Translations under genes and position numbers: made by a program
Notes under the pieces: model-generated
Told to the model about the DNA's origin: nothing
Database searches by the model: none
The model's input: the letters and a program-made list of their open reading frames with translations, nothing else
In this document: one piece after another, positions 29,201-41,022 of the stretch
Layout: each line of letters starts with the position of its first letter
Numbering within the stretch: position 1 is the stretch's first letter
NCBI RefSeq assembly: GCF_000350225.1
Contig: NW_005178726.1
Span: 21,437-85,436, forward strand
From: Chondrus crispus
Lineage: Eukaryota > Rhodophyta > Florideophyceae > Gigartinales > Gigartinaceae
Reading direction: 5' to 3'
DNA length: 64,000 bases

Positions 29201-32200
29201 CGCTATCTACCCCTCGAAGGGTTTCTAGAAATGGTCGCGCCCATGCCGTCAAGGCAAAAAGGGCGAGTACTCTAGAAAGTTACCTCAAGGAAGGCCCGCG
29301 TTATGGGCCATTCAGAGGGGGTCAAGAAGAGCGAGGTAAATTATGTTGAATGGGGTACAACTTGCGACAAAAGCATGAAAATTCGGAATGTATTGGCATG
29401 AGATGTACTTGTATGTTCGGGTCGAAGGGTGTCGATGGCAACCAATACAGTAACGTAACGGAGTCAGCATCTGGTACTACCAACACCAGACTTGTTGCCC
29501 AATAATGTCTCAGTTGACGTTGCCTACGACAGGCACTCGGCGACAGGCGTCTACAGCATGCAAGCTTTAAGACTTTTCGCTAAATGATGTTTGTAAGACC
29601 GCCTCGGTCATCAACTGTACTCCGCTGCAGGCAGGTGCGATGTTCCCCATTCGGGTCGCCCATTCTGCAACTGTCCATCTGAACCGTGACCTTCGTCACG
29701 GTCGATTCGCACGCTGAACCCCATGGCTCCTGAATAATCCCTACAAATTGCCCCTCCTAGGTGCCGACGCGCAGCCGACAACGGATTCACCTCCGATGTC
29801 GTCAAACGCTGGTTCAATTTCCCACCTCAGTCTACGTACGCAACAACAAACCACAGAGCGATTTATCCACAGAACCGTCACGTCCCTCGAGAGCACGTCT
29901 GGAGCCCATCAGTCCCTGCCTTTGACACCTCCTTTTCGAAACCATGTACGGAACTACAGGTTAGCACAAGGTTAAACGCCAGCTACCACGTTTCTGTACC
30001 CCCCCAAGCCCCTAGTCCTTCGATACTTCAGTACATACTGTACAGTACTTGGTTCATCACTTATATTGCTGTACAATACTATACAGTACTGGTAAAGTAT
30101 CATCACCCTGTCTTCTGATATCATGTATTCTGGCAATCAACTTACAATTCATACCGTCTACCATTCTGCATCCCATCTCCTTCGAACGTCTCGCAACCTA
30201 TGCTCTATTGGAGCACTGTGCATGTAGCTTCATGAAGGGGTACTACGTCTGCAGCGCACACGATGTGCACGCTATAGACAGACAACAGCAGCGCACAGAC
30301 AACTGGCTCTTCTCACCTGTCCTTCACGCCTACTCGCGCTGGTGTAGCGAAGGATGCCCGGAAAGGGAGTGAGAGAGCTCTCGTCTTCACATCTATTATG
30401 TTCTTCTTCAGTTGCAGAAAAGGGGGGCTTTTTCAAGCCTGTGCGCTAAACGATTCATAACAGCCCGACTTCTGTATTCTTTGACACTCTCCTGTCGTTT
30501 GTCTCCCTGTAACAGTTCACGTGTTTCTTCTTTTTCCCTACCGTGATTACCAAGTATAAATGTGTTGTGGTGTATTGAGTGTAATGGCAACTCCGTTAGA
30601 GAGGACACAAAATGCCCCTGCCGTTTTGAAAACAGCAGAGGCATTTCTACTGTTCTCTGCATATCTTGCTTTGTGTAGCAACAGATGATTTTACCGTAAA
30701 TCTTTCAAGAAACAATCGGCATCAGAAGTATTTATCTATACTGTACTAACAGTTCACTTTTCCACTTATACAAATGTGGTGTGGAAACTCTAGTGTCGCC
30801 CACAGAACTTCTGATTTTCTCTCACGACCTCTCATGCAAAAGATACAATAGGTATAATAAAAGAGCAGTCTAAATCTTTCACCAAAAGCCACAAAATCCT
30901 CACATGCTGAGACTATAAAAGCTTCTCCATAGTGGCTAATGTCGAGACTTTTCAATGTGAAGTACCTGCAAACTAACCTGTTCGTTGAAACCATGTTTTC
31001 ACGTTTGAGAACTTGCAGTCAATATGTGATGCCAGGGAAACGCCTCTGGGCCCACCAGTTCCCATCAAAAAGCTCAGGCACTGCTTGCAATACCGTTCGG
31101 CGTAAGGGAATTGGCTTTCAAAAGGCCGATTTCCCCGGACTAACTGGTTACGCAATCAACCAAGTATCATAATGTTAACCTCCGTCAATTCAGGCAAGCT
31201 GAAAAGCACAATATGATCCTCGTACTTGTATTCTGCAGCGCGGCACGACGGCCCGATTTCCCACGTGTAGAGGATGGCAACACACGTGTGTATTTTTCTT
31301 GCAACAACAAAACACGTTTTAGAAGCATGGGTCCAGTTTTACTCTTCCATCGGGCTACATGTTCTGCGAGCATTTTGCTCTCTTTACCATTTGATTACAA
31401 ACATCGCATCACTGTTCGACATGATGTGAAACAGTTTTGAGCAAGCTGGACCTCCAATCGACTGAGGAAAGCCGCTTGTTTCCAAGGCCTACACTTTATG
31501 TCCACGTATGGGTGCCTTTTTCGGACGCTTTGTATTCTGCGAGAGCTTTAAGTGACTTGAAACCCTCTTAATTTTGAAGATGACAACGGTTGAGGCCCTT
31601 TCACCATGCCCCTGAGATCAAACGGTACTGGGGTAGTTGTTTTCGGTACAGTCCAATGCAGGCATAAAGTGCTGTACGAAGCGATCAGGGAAACAGGGTA
31701 CCAGGAGTGCGCAGAGGCCCCGAAACCCGAGTCTACCGCTATTTGTGTGCGTAGCATCTCTTCCGCTGGAAAGTGAAGAAAACATAACCCGCGAGATTGT
31801 TCATTTTGAACAATCTGTGGCGGTGTACTGAGTTCTTTTGAGCCTCAGACCACGGCGTCATTCAACGCTCAGCTCTTGCTTTACTTGGCAAATGAGAGCA
31901 ACCATTCAAGCTACAACAATGCGAAAATCTATATGACACTTTTACTGCTCGAGGAGTGCGGCTCGTAAGAAGAAATCTGCGCAATAACTGGGATATGCAG
32001 CACGCAAGAGTCACCACAGGGCTCCACCACTGTATGATATTTTCCGATGGACTTGAGTAATATCATACGGTAAAATCGCGCACTCTAGTGTGACACCGTT
32101 GTACATTTCTTGTGGAACGAAATGGCGTCGTAGATTCACCCCGGTAGTCATTCTAAACCCCATTTTTGAAAATCCGTCTCTTAAGCTTGGACCAGGACCA

Positions 32201-32609
32201 GCGGTCTTGACACGTGCGTTCCCAGTAATTCATGGTCCCTCAAACCACTCGGTGTACTGCCACGATTGCATTTAAACGAAAGGTTTGCAAACTCGGCCTG
32301 TTTCGATGTGTTGACCTGCTGAGCACAGCCAAATATAAATGTGCTTGTAGTCTGACTGTGAACAAAAAAGAATCCTTGACAAGAAGAATTGAAGACGATG
32401 CTACTGTGATCTGAACCTTCCGTGTTCTTTGAGGTGCTACTGCATTTAGGCATTCTATTCATCCAGTCTCGATTTAATCCTCTCCTCAGGGCACCATTGT
32501 TTGTTCATTGACAATTGTGGTCAATGCCCCTTATGTGTTCGTGCCCTTATGGTTTTCTAGCTTGAAAACTCTCTCAAAATACCGTGGTATACAATCGACA
32601 GTCTGCTCC
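26214..32609. other. 6.4-kb stretch without a supported gene
   Basis: No frame longer than about 125 codons and none with a recognisable domain on either strand. Content is AT-richer than the genes to its left. It holds a small hairpin (27477-27516) and GTACAGTAC-type motifs near 30030-30095. A frame at 26641 (MIQQRCEKRRQALRKR...) is basic but ends after 58 codons. Old, unrecognisable transposon debris is likely. Confidence 0.5.
27477..27516. repeat. 16-bp-arm hairpin
   Basis: TGTCCTGATGATTAAG and its exact complement CTTAATCATCAGGACA are separated by 8 bases. Confidence 0.8.
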
Positions 32610-32772
32610 CTAGTGTCTATCCGACCGGCGCTTGTCCTCATATTATGAGGACTGCGTTGTCCTCATATGAGGACAAAATTAATTGGGTAACCGTTACACC
32701 AAAAAAAGTACATTTTTGATTTGGCCCGACAATTTGTAACTGTATGGATACGCCACGTATACGACAACAGTA

Positions 32773-32976
32773 CAGTGGTGGCAAAAACAATAGGACATAC
32801 TGTACATTATCCGGTCCCATGGTGTAAGCGCTGAGATACAAGTAATGAACATTGCTGTAGTTGGAGCACGCGGCGAGAGGAGTCTGAATTTTTAAACAGA
32901 ATTGCAAACGAACAAACGGTTTTAGAGATGTCATCGGAGACATGCAAATGAGTCGGCAAAAACTATAGGTACAGTT
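32773..32976 (+). repeat. Left TIR of the Tc1 element
   Basis: 204-bp terminal inverted repeat, roughly 93% identical by eye to the complement of 34144-34345. Confidence 0.88.
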
Positions 32977-33107
32977 CAATGCGAACCTCAATATCGCGGG
33001 AAACACCTACTCTCTTCCCGCGAAACTTCGTCAATGTATAGCATAAGGACACGAGAAACAGATAGCCGGTACAGGAGTGATGCTAAACAAATTTCCACCC
33101 GCCCAGC

Positions 33108-34096
33108 ATGCCTCGAAAACCACGTTTATCTACTTTCGAGAAAGGACAAATTGTGGCATACCAATCCAACTGTTGGCCTGTGTCACGAATCGCGGAGGAG
33201 ATAAGGCGGTCTAGAAACGTGGTGAGTGCGTTTCTTCGGGAGCAGGCTCGATATAATCGCAAGAACCCGGGTAGGAGGCCACGTAAGCTTACTGCAGCTC
33301 ACCAGAGAAGGATCAATCGAGAGGCCTTCAAGGGTGTTTTGAGCTCCGCTAGCATTGTTAAAGCCTTACAATAGAACGTTAAGACACGGAGAGTACGTCA
33401 GGTACTGCAGACAAACAAAAACCTGCGATACAAACGAGTAGCGAGGACTCCGGCGATGCGTGAAAGCCATGAAAAAGCTCGTGTCTCTTGAGCAATGGGC
33501 AGAATGGCCTGGAGTCAACAAAAGTGGGACAGAGTGGTGTGGTCCGACGAAAAAAATCAATTTAGACGGCCCCGATGGTCTGGCCTATAAGTGGCCCGAC
33601 CTTAGGAAAGAGAAAGAGTGGTTTTCAAGAAGGCACAGTGGTGGTCAAAGTCTCATGGTTTGGGCTTGCTTCGCAGGAAATTTGAAGTCAACGCTCGTGT
33701 TTCTGGTGAGTTCGCAAGACTGCGAGAAGTACGTGCAGACATTGGAGAAAAATCTCCTTCCTTTTTCAGAAGAGCTTCCTGTCACCTGGAACTGTGTGCA
33801 AGATGGTGCTCCATGTCACCGTTCTAAGTTTGCCAAAGACTGGATTTTTGGACATATCCGTCTTAGAGTGGCCCGCGTACTCCCCAGACCTTAACCCCAT
33901 AGGGAACTTGTGGGGTATTCTCGTAAGAAGGATTGACGCTAATCAGAGACAATTTGAAAGTATCCAATCGCTCACGGGGTGCATTATTGATACTCGGGAC
34001 TCTGTTTCTACTGAAACGCTTGTTAGCTTAGCTCAATGTATGCGGAAGCGGTGCGTAGAGGTAGTCCTGGCCAAAGGCAAGAAGATAGACTACTGA
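33108..34096 (+). pseudogene. Tc1-type transposase, frameshifted and catalytically broken
   Basis: Three frames together give a Tc1 transposase. 33108-33374 carries the N-terminal paired helix-turn-helix (STFEKGQIVAYQSNCWPVSR, RPRKLT). After a shift, LRYKRVARTPAMRESHEKAR lies before the core. WSDEK, with the first catalytic Asp, is read in a different frame from INLDGPDG, consistent with an indel in the A run near 33548. HSGGQSLMVWACFAG and VQDGAPCHRS (second Asp) follow in 33460-33894. WPAYSPDLNPIGNLWG (33794-34096) shows Gly where the third catalytic Glu of the IENLW motif is expected. At least three frameshifts plus the lost Glu make it non-functional. Confidence 0.88.
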
Positions 34097-34143
34097 GAAG
34101 AGCGGTCATTGCCCTTCCTGCCCTTCAGCTGCCGCGCGCAATA

Positions 34144-34345
34144 AACTGTATCTATAGTTTTTGCCGACTTATTTGCATGTCTCCGATGATATCTCTAAAA
34201 CCGTTTGTTCGTTTGCAATTCTGTTTAAAAACTCAGACTCCTCTCGCCGCATGCTCCAACTACAGCAATGTTCATTACCTGTATCCCAACGCTTACACCA
34301 TGGGACCGGATAATGTCGTATGTCCTAATGTTTTTGCCATCACTG
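34144..34345 (-). repeat. Right TIR of the Tc1 element
   Basis: Inverted copy of the left TIR, ending GCCATCACTG immediately before TA. Confidence 0.88.
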
Positions 34346-34789
34346 TATATGATCCTCTTCTCCTTCTTTACATTTACTTGTAGCAGCTTCTTCTAGTTTA
34401 TAACTTTCTACAAGAACTACAACGTACAACCAAAGCGAGCGTGGTCTATTCAGTAACGAGTGGGGCGCGTTCGTGGAGGTTGAGAATTTGAGCTTGCTTG
34501 GAACCCTTTAGAATCCCACAAATTCCTTCGGGAACCCGACTGGTTGCGAAAGCAAGCTCCTGTCTCGGTACGCCTTCGGGCCTCCACTTGAATAATTGAC
34601 AGACTACGGTGACCTCTTCTAAAGGGGGACTCAGTATGCCATAGACAGTCGCTAACTTTGCAAGTCAGAGGACTCAAGTGCAACCAGTAGGGGGCTATAG
34701 CACAGAACTTCTTTATTAATGTTTTCGACCAAAGCGTGATATTTAACAACTAAAAGCCTCATTCACATTGACTCTATGTACTGTTTCTC

Positions 34790-36607
34790 TTTTAAGTGAG
34801 AAGAGAAGCCAGTTTTCTTTGTCCCAGCGTGACATAAAAAGATATATCCTTGACCTTTGTCACGACACATCGAGCATAAAAACTTTCACTTGTAAGTTTT
34901 GCAAGATCTCCAGCGACTTTGATGCGAAGCTTTCGAAAACGAGGTATCAGCAAGACGTCTCTTCTTATTAGTCTCTGCGAGATGAATTCCAATCCTCGCA
35001 GACGGTTCATCATCACCAGATAGTTCAATATCTCCAGAATCGTCCCAGGACCTTTTCTTCATAAAGTCATATCTGTTGTCAATTAGCTCTTCCGCGAGTC
35101 TCTCATAGAAATATGATTGACACATAGAAAGCCAAGCACCGTGAGCGTACTTTTGCAGCAACCAACATCAACGATTTTCATAGCCAATAAGGAGCAGTTG
35201 ACATGTAGCGACCATGTTTTGACTTCCAACTTCTTTTCCAATTGTAATGAATCTTGCCTGCATCGGTTGTGTCCATCAATCTGATAGCACGTACTGTATT
35301 ACTTTTCCACGACTTCAGGATTAGGTGTCTCGAAAGAAAGTCTTTCTGTTTCATCTCCAACGGATCTCCATCCTTCACGAGAAATTGGCGTGCCAGTATT
35401 CGTCGGGTGACAACTGCTGACAAAGTATATCCTCTCTCTGTCCATCCACAAAACTTCCATCAAATCCCTTCCATTTTATGGCATATTTGCTTTCATTGAC
35501 ACGTGATCTCCACGTGACGAAAGTTCTTGTTCTGACAAATGCTCCATCGGAAATTCCTTTGTCGCATTTTCACCACGCCAATGAACTTGATACCATATTT
35601 GAGCAGTGTCTCGGCCGCTTGCACTGATTCAAAATACGAATCTCCGCACACTACGCGGCCGAAGCGCAACCAAGGTTTGACCAACCTCAGTGTGAAAGCC
35701 GTGCTGTGACTGTACTGGTCACGGAATTCAGGCATCTGCATACCCGTCTGGTCCGTGACCAGTTCCATCCTGAGCACTATTCCAAATGCGCCACATGCCA
35801 TTGACTAGAGCTTGCCGCCATTTTCGGGTTTGCGATCATAGGCCACGTAGTGCGGTAGACCCATCTTGATCCGATCTCCTCCAAGGCCAAACCACTGACT
35901 GATACTTTCGTGGACACATAGATGGTCGTATGGGTAGACACACGACTCAAGGTGATCATTTATGGCCTTCATGAATCCACTAAGAGGCCGGCGTGAGTCA
36001 GTCAGAATTAAATCCTCGTCCTCAGAAAGGTCACTGAAGCATAAGTGTGAAAGAAGAGATTCAAACTTTTTCGGGCACATGACTTTGCCGAAATCGGGAG
36101 TTGGAACGTATTTCGATGAAGTTATTTCCAAAGATCCCGACGCTTCGAAACGTTGAAGCTGGTCAGCAGAATCAGAAATTCAAAAACTGTGAGCGGTTCT
36201 CCCGCCGTGACTGAGCAAAGATCGTGCTCTTCAACTTTCGCATTGGTAAGGCTTTTGAGAACCTTTAAATACTCCATCGGAAACATACTGGTAAAACAAT
36301 CAAACGGAGAGAGGTCACGCGGAGCACTTCCAGATGTGAAAATGTCACCAATGTGTCCCATCACCCTGCACATCTTCTTCGTGACAGGGCCGTTGAGAGA
36401 GGTTACTGCTTCATTTGTGGTCCAAATTCGGCCATGAGCAACTGCATTTGCATTTGCAGAAAGTGCATCATGCTCCGTGACCAAATCGATAAAATCGGGT
36501 TCTTGGGCCGTTTCGGCCTCAAATGAGTTGCTCGACAATGAACAAATTACAGTATGGGAATCTGATCGAACGGCCATATTGAGAAAACTGGTGATCGGCG
36601 AACACAA
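34790..36607 (-). pseudogene. piggyBac-like (DDE_Tnp_1_7) transposase pseudogene
   Basis: The reading frame runs from 36607 leftwards through several breaks. The first segment (36607-36122) includes the acidic N terminus. After a frameshift near 36140, segment 36131-35805 has LCVHESISQWFGLGGDR and GLPHYVAYDRKPENGG. An in-frame TAG at 35807-35805 precedes MACGAFGIVLRMELVTDQTG and VCGDSYFESVQAAETLLKYG (35801-35493), the second acidic site. Shifted C-terminal pieces (35423-35178, 35161-34886) complete it. The family's first catalytic Asp (VDES) is His here, explained by a single GAC to CAC change. Family assignment is good; function is lost. Confidence 0.82.
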
Positions 36608-36784
36608 AGGGGAGCGGTACGCAAAGTTGAGTTGCTAATCTTGATATCTTTGTTTTGGTCTCTTGTGACAACTCCCCGAAGGTTCTTTGGTGAATTTCAG
36701 CATGTCAGATCGACTACAGCAACACTAAAACTCTTTCTCATAAACGTTGTCCTCATATGAGGACAACGGTCCAATAGACACTAG

Positions 36785-37207
36785 TAAAAAACAAAAGCCA
36801 GAGCTTCTCAATCACTCAAAGTTTTCCCGAGTGCAACCAGTAGTTACCGTTTCCCGAAACGGCAAATTTGGACAAACCATCTGTTTCAATAATTACAGGC
36901 ACACACATATTTAGACTAGCCTGATTGACATCACATGGGCTGTAGTATGTTGATGGTCCACATGAAAAGGCTGGTGGCCGTTGCTATGTTATTTCAATCA
37001 CATTGACTTAAACGAAATAATTTACGAAATAATGAAATTTCGTTGAGAATGCAAACCCCTTCATTGGAAGAATCACAGCACAACGCATCGAATTAGTTAT
37101 TACCTTCGAGCTGCTGTGACCAAACAAAAAGGGGTACAGTGGGCCCTTTGCATTTGTGCTGCCCTGTGTGAATACTAAAACACGGTACTACTCTGGGGCG
37201 GCAGTGA
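36785..37207. other. Spacer between transposon remnants
   Basis: No coding sequence. TACAGTGGGCCCTTTGCATT near 37136 looks like a Tigger-type end (TA plus CAGT) and may be the outer end of the next element, but I found no partner beyond 42750. Confidence 0.4.
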
Positions 37208-38622
37208 TCAGTTGGGTGAACTATTTCCCGTCCAATACTCTGTTATTAAAGTATTTCGTCGTTTCGGATCCTCCATCTCATACCTTGCTTCCGAAAAGGC
37301 TGGTTTCACAGACCTCAAATGCGATAAAGCGTTGCTCGCATCGCACTCCACACCTAGACTATCCAAAGATTCAAATAACCTTGCCAAAACCATTGCACTC
37401 GGTACGACCTGCCTCTCAATAATTTCGCACTCATTGTGCGCCCCAAACCCATCCACTATTCCTTCACCAAGAGCCTCTTCCTGTCTCTATCCTGCATATT
37501 GCACGGAATTGCAAGCATCACTAATCGAAGCTTCTCTCACATGTTCGTTAATCTCAATCCCAACCCATTCCTGCACATCTTTTGCACAAATCTCTGCAAC
37601 TTCTGTGGGTTATTTTCTTGAATCCACATTCAGTCGTGATAGTAACCTCACCATACTGCCTACCATAGAATTTTCAATCTCGTTTTCATTTCGACGAACC
37701 TTTCTATACAAATTCACAGGATCTATATTGTAATGGATTGGCAGGATCTGCGACTTTATCCGGAACCTCGCGATTGTCCGTTCTGATACTCTTCCCTATG
37801 TTCGCACAATCATTTCGGAGACATCGAACATATGTGGTTCGCGGCCTTCATTCAAACCCTTCATTTCTGGCGTAAGCATATTATCGATAGCCATCTTTTT
37901 GCGTCTTTCCGGCCTCTCAAAGGCTACTATCATATCCCGTAGTCCTGTGTGACGGTATCGTGTTTTGTAAGACGCAATGAAGGCCATATCCATTGGTTGA
38001 TGTAAGGAAGTGCAGTTCGGGGGCAGTGCAAAGATGCGTAATTGATTCAGACTATCTGTATAGTCGTCACCGTGCACGGTGACGACTTACAGTGCACGGA
38101 GACGACTTTACAGACAATCTCAATCAAATGTGATCCGCAGTTGTCCATTACCAATGCCACCGCCTCTGACGTCGTTCTCCGATTAAATGGCATAAACACT
38201 CTATAAAACCATGCTCTAAAGTCTACTAGGGTCTTTTAATTAAGCGATGTTTGGGTGTTTGGGTCTTATAAAATCTATAACATGTACAGTTCGATGGTAC
38301 TGTCTAACTTCGACCTACCGGCTACAGGTCTTATAGTATCCATACAGCGGTGGTATAACCGCTTGAGACGGGACGCCGCAGTTATAAATTATGCTTGTAG
38401 CACATGACAGATGCACAAGTCGACCCCGCCCTTTCTGAGTAACCCATCTTGCCATTTCGTGATGGCGGTTTCCCCGCCAATATTTTCTTGGTACTTAGCA
38501 CCGCTCGTTTTTACATATCCTCAAGATGCTAAACGGGTCCCCTGCATCCTTCAACGCCCCCCACCCACCTCCAAACCCCCCGTTGTGAAACTTGTTCTCA
38601 CCATCCTCACGTTTTAAACGCA

Positions 38623-39563
38623 ATGGCCCCATCTGCAGCTCGTGTTTCTACCCCTCGGCTCAAACTTTCCGTACCAGAGAAAACCAAGCTCTTTCAAATA
38701 ATTCTCGCAAAACAGGTTTACGAAAAGGGCGGTGCTTCTCTATCCGATTCCTGTGGGACGGTTCGCGAAGATATGAAAGCCTGGATGGAAAAGGATCTAA
38801 CGGCACCTTATCAAACCCGGGCTGATCGCGAGCATAGGTCTATGAAGTTCAGCCTTCTCTCTGATGATCGAATCAAGGACACCTTCAAAAAAGGCGTGCA
38901 GAAACACGTGGAGAAAATCAAGTTTGCCGATGTGACTACGCCGGAAGACGGAAATGGGCTTAATGAGGAAGACGCTGCGCTGCAGTTAGAATGGCTCGGG
39001 ATGGACATAGAGTGGGGTGCTACGTTGAGCGAAGAGATGATCGAATGCAACAAAGCCGCTATCAATCTGGACAGGGCAACTCAGGCCATGTATATGTCCA
39101 GTCAGCAAACAGCGGCGGAAGCGCATAACTCTGTCCGGGAAAGGCGAGCTAAGCGAAAGGAAAATCGGATGGGGGCCGTGCTTTGTATGCCCAGCGCATG
39201 AAGGTCAGAAAAATAAAAATTAAGAAGAAGGAAGCTCTCACAGAGGCCCGCGACCGATTACAGGATGAGGTTTCCATTAACATGTCGCAGTCCTCTCGTG
39301 GCATGGTGGGTGCAGTACAGTCACTGGTTTCGCTTTTTGCTGCGAGCATTGGACAGCCCGCCCCCGTTTTTGAATCACTTCCGGTTGTAAATTTAGCACT
39401 CCCTACGCCAGATGAAATTGAAGTGGTCCTCTCCGATGAGGATGATAACGTTGACGGAAATGACCCCACTGCTGATGGGGGAGACGCTGACGACGATGAT
39501 GGGTCAGTTGATATGGTGGAGGCTCAGGATCAGGTTGACCAATCCCCCGCGAGTATGGTGTAA
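38623..39563 (+). pseudogene. Harbinger 1 accessory (DNA-binding partner) gene, one frameshift
   Basis: First segment 38623-39201 (192 codons) is a charged, helical protein starting MAPSAARVSTPRLKLSVPEK and ending in a run of Arg/Lys. The second, 39183-39563, in a shifted frame, continues YAQRMKVRKIKIKKKEALTE and ends in a long Asp/Glu-rich tail. The two overlap at a run of Gs (GATGGGGGCC, about 39168-39178) where one indel would join them. The position opposite a Harbinger transposase suggests the Myb/SANT-like second protein these elements need for nuclear entry and DNA binding. I do not see a textbook Myb motif. Confidence 0.6.
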
Positions 39564-39741
39564 AATTTTCAAAAACTATATTTTCTTAATTGGAAACAAC
39601 GAATCGCTTTTATGAACACTTCGGGAATGGTGGTGCTCTAAACCGCCAAGCCCATGGCCATGAAGTTCAGAAAATGTTCTTCATCAAACAAAACCGCGTA
39701 GACATTGCCCGCATTTTAATGGTGGACCTTCTTTTAACCAG

Positions 39742-41022
39742 CTATATACCTCCTAGCAAACCGTTTTCGTACGCCTCTACCCTTTCTAAGCGCCTGTCAA
39801 GAGGAACAAGGGTTCCCTCCAAACGCCAATTCCAGTTCAAAATCATTGCGCATGACTGATAGCAGATGGGGTAAAGTTCATAGAACACTGGCCACTGCCC
39901 TAAAAAAATTCTCCACTTATTCGAAATGGCCCCCACACCCCACTCGTTTGAGATACGTTGATGACGAATGTCCCTGTTCATGATGGATCGATATAGAAAA
40001 TTGTTGTTTTCTCCGCCACGACTTGGAGTAACGAGAGGGCCTTCACCGATGAACCCCGTGTCACCCATGACCGTCTCGTCTTCACTAAAATAGTCACTCC
40101 TGTTACGGATTGGCGTGCTGTTGCCGAATAAAGAGCGATCATGCGCGGACCCCTTCTCACTGAAATCCAAATGAATATAAATTCCGAGGGGATCGACCCA
40201 AACTAGAGTACTGTAACAATGCGTGTGATGATGCCCATCATACGCAATGTCCTGTATCTGATTGTCCGCGGGTCGAGTGCGTCTCTGCTTAGTGCCATCA
40301 ACCAGAGCGAAACATTTATCGAAGCCATACAGCATTTTCCCGAGCACTTTCCGCTCTTCGGAATCCGGCCACTCCACTCGTGCTTCAGGTATTTTCTTCA
40401 AACTCTTAAAGATTGCCATAGGTACATGCTGTATGTATAGAGCCACTGTCCCATGTGAGATTCCAAACAAAGATCCCAATGTTCGCGTGCCAAGCGATCC
40501 TTCATTCCCTGCCCGAAGAAAGCGAAACCAGAAAAACAACATCTCGTCTGGTTTCATCATACGCTTTCGTGGAACCCGCAATGCGTTTTCTTCTTCAGTT
40601 AACTCCATTCTGGCGTTTATTGGAGCTTTTATTTCGTACGCAGCAACGCAAAGGATACGCTCAAATTCATGTATTTGTACCCCGGTGACCTTTTGGAAAT
40701 CCACAGCATTCTGACGTGTGTACATGTAAAAAGAGGAGGCATAAAAGGCGTGAGTGAGGCGCCGTCTGATGTAGGCTTTTTTGATGCCTGACTTCGCATT
40801 GCCCCGCCCTGGACCAGTTGCCGTCTGTGCGAGGGTTAGAACATCGTCTTGGTCGAAGCGGTTCTTTTTGTGCCGCATAAATATGCGATGCTGTGCGAAA
40901 GCTGTCCCATGAAACACGTTGACGCAGGCAATTATGGCCTGCACAATGAGGTAGGGCAGATTCGCTGCTGGTGGAGGAGGAGGCGGCATGGTTGGTATGG
41001 AGGATCGGAGGGAGAGAGGCAA
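39742..41022 (-). CDS. PIF/Harbinger transposase (HARBI1-like, DDE_4), intact frame
   Basis: A 426-residue frame without stops, the only unbroken transposase in the window. The N-terminal half is helical, with a probable helix-turn-helix (TRTLGSLFGISHGTVALYI, about residues 180-198). The nuclease core contains FALVDGTKQRRTRP (first Asp), YDGHHHTHCYSTLVWVDPLG, GSAHDRSLFGNS, VMGDTGFIGEGPLVTP (second Asp) and ISNEWGVGAISNKWRIF (Glu). This matches the Harbinger DDE spacing. An alternative start is the Met at codon 12 (MPPPPPP). It could be active, recently immobilised or kept for a host role. It is convergent with the accessory gene. Confidence 0.85.
   Translation of the reverse strand: MPLSLRSSIPTMPPPPPPAANLPYLIVQAIIACVNVFHGTAFAQHRIFMRHKKNRFDQDDVLTLAQTATGPGRGNAKSGIKKAYIRRRLTHAFYASSFYMYTRQNAVDFQKVTGVQIHEFERILCVAAYEIKAPINARMELTEEENALRVPRKRMMKPDEMLFFWFRFLRAGNEGSLGTRTLGSLFGISHGTVALYIQHVPMAIFKSLKKIPEARVEWPDSEERKVLGKMLYGFDKCFALVDGTKQRRTRPADNQIQDIAYDGHHHTHCYSTLVWVDPLGIYIHLDFSEKGSAHDRSLFGNSTPIRNRSDYFSEDETVMGDTGFIGEGPLVTPSRGGENNNFLYRSIMNRDIRHQRISNEWGVGAISNKWRIFLGQWPVFYELYPICYQSCAMILNWNWRLEGTLVPLDRRLERVEAYENGLLGGI

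Larger units (their letters stand above)
32773..34345 (+). mobile_element. Tc1/mariner element, 1573 bp, TA duplication
   Basis: Flanked by TA (32771-32772 and 34346-34347). It starts CAGTGGTGGCAAAAAC and ends with the complement of CAGTGATGGCAAAAAC. The TIRs are unusually long, about 204 bp (32773-32976 and 34144-34345), and differ by roughly 15 positions by eye. The transposase inside is broken. It lies inside the piggyBac-like element and is therefore younger than it. Confidence 0.92.
32610..36784 (-). mobile_element. piggyBac-like element, disrupted by a Tc1 element
   Basis: Ends are inverted: CTAGTGTCTATCCGACCGG at 32610 and the complement of CTAGTGTCTATTGGACCG at 36784. Each end has a 20-bp perfect palindrome TTGTCCTCATATGAGGACAA just inside (32657-32676 and 36747-36766). 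The decayed transposase of the DDE_Tnp_1_7 family lies between on the minus strand. A Tc1/mariner element sits at 32773-34345 between the left end and the transposase 3' side. I could not find a TTAA target duplication, so the outer limits are approximate. Confidence 0.75.
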
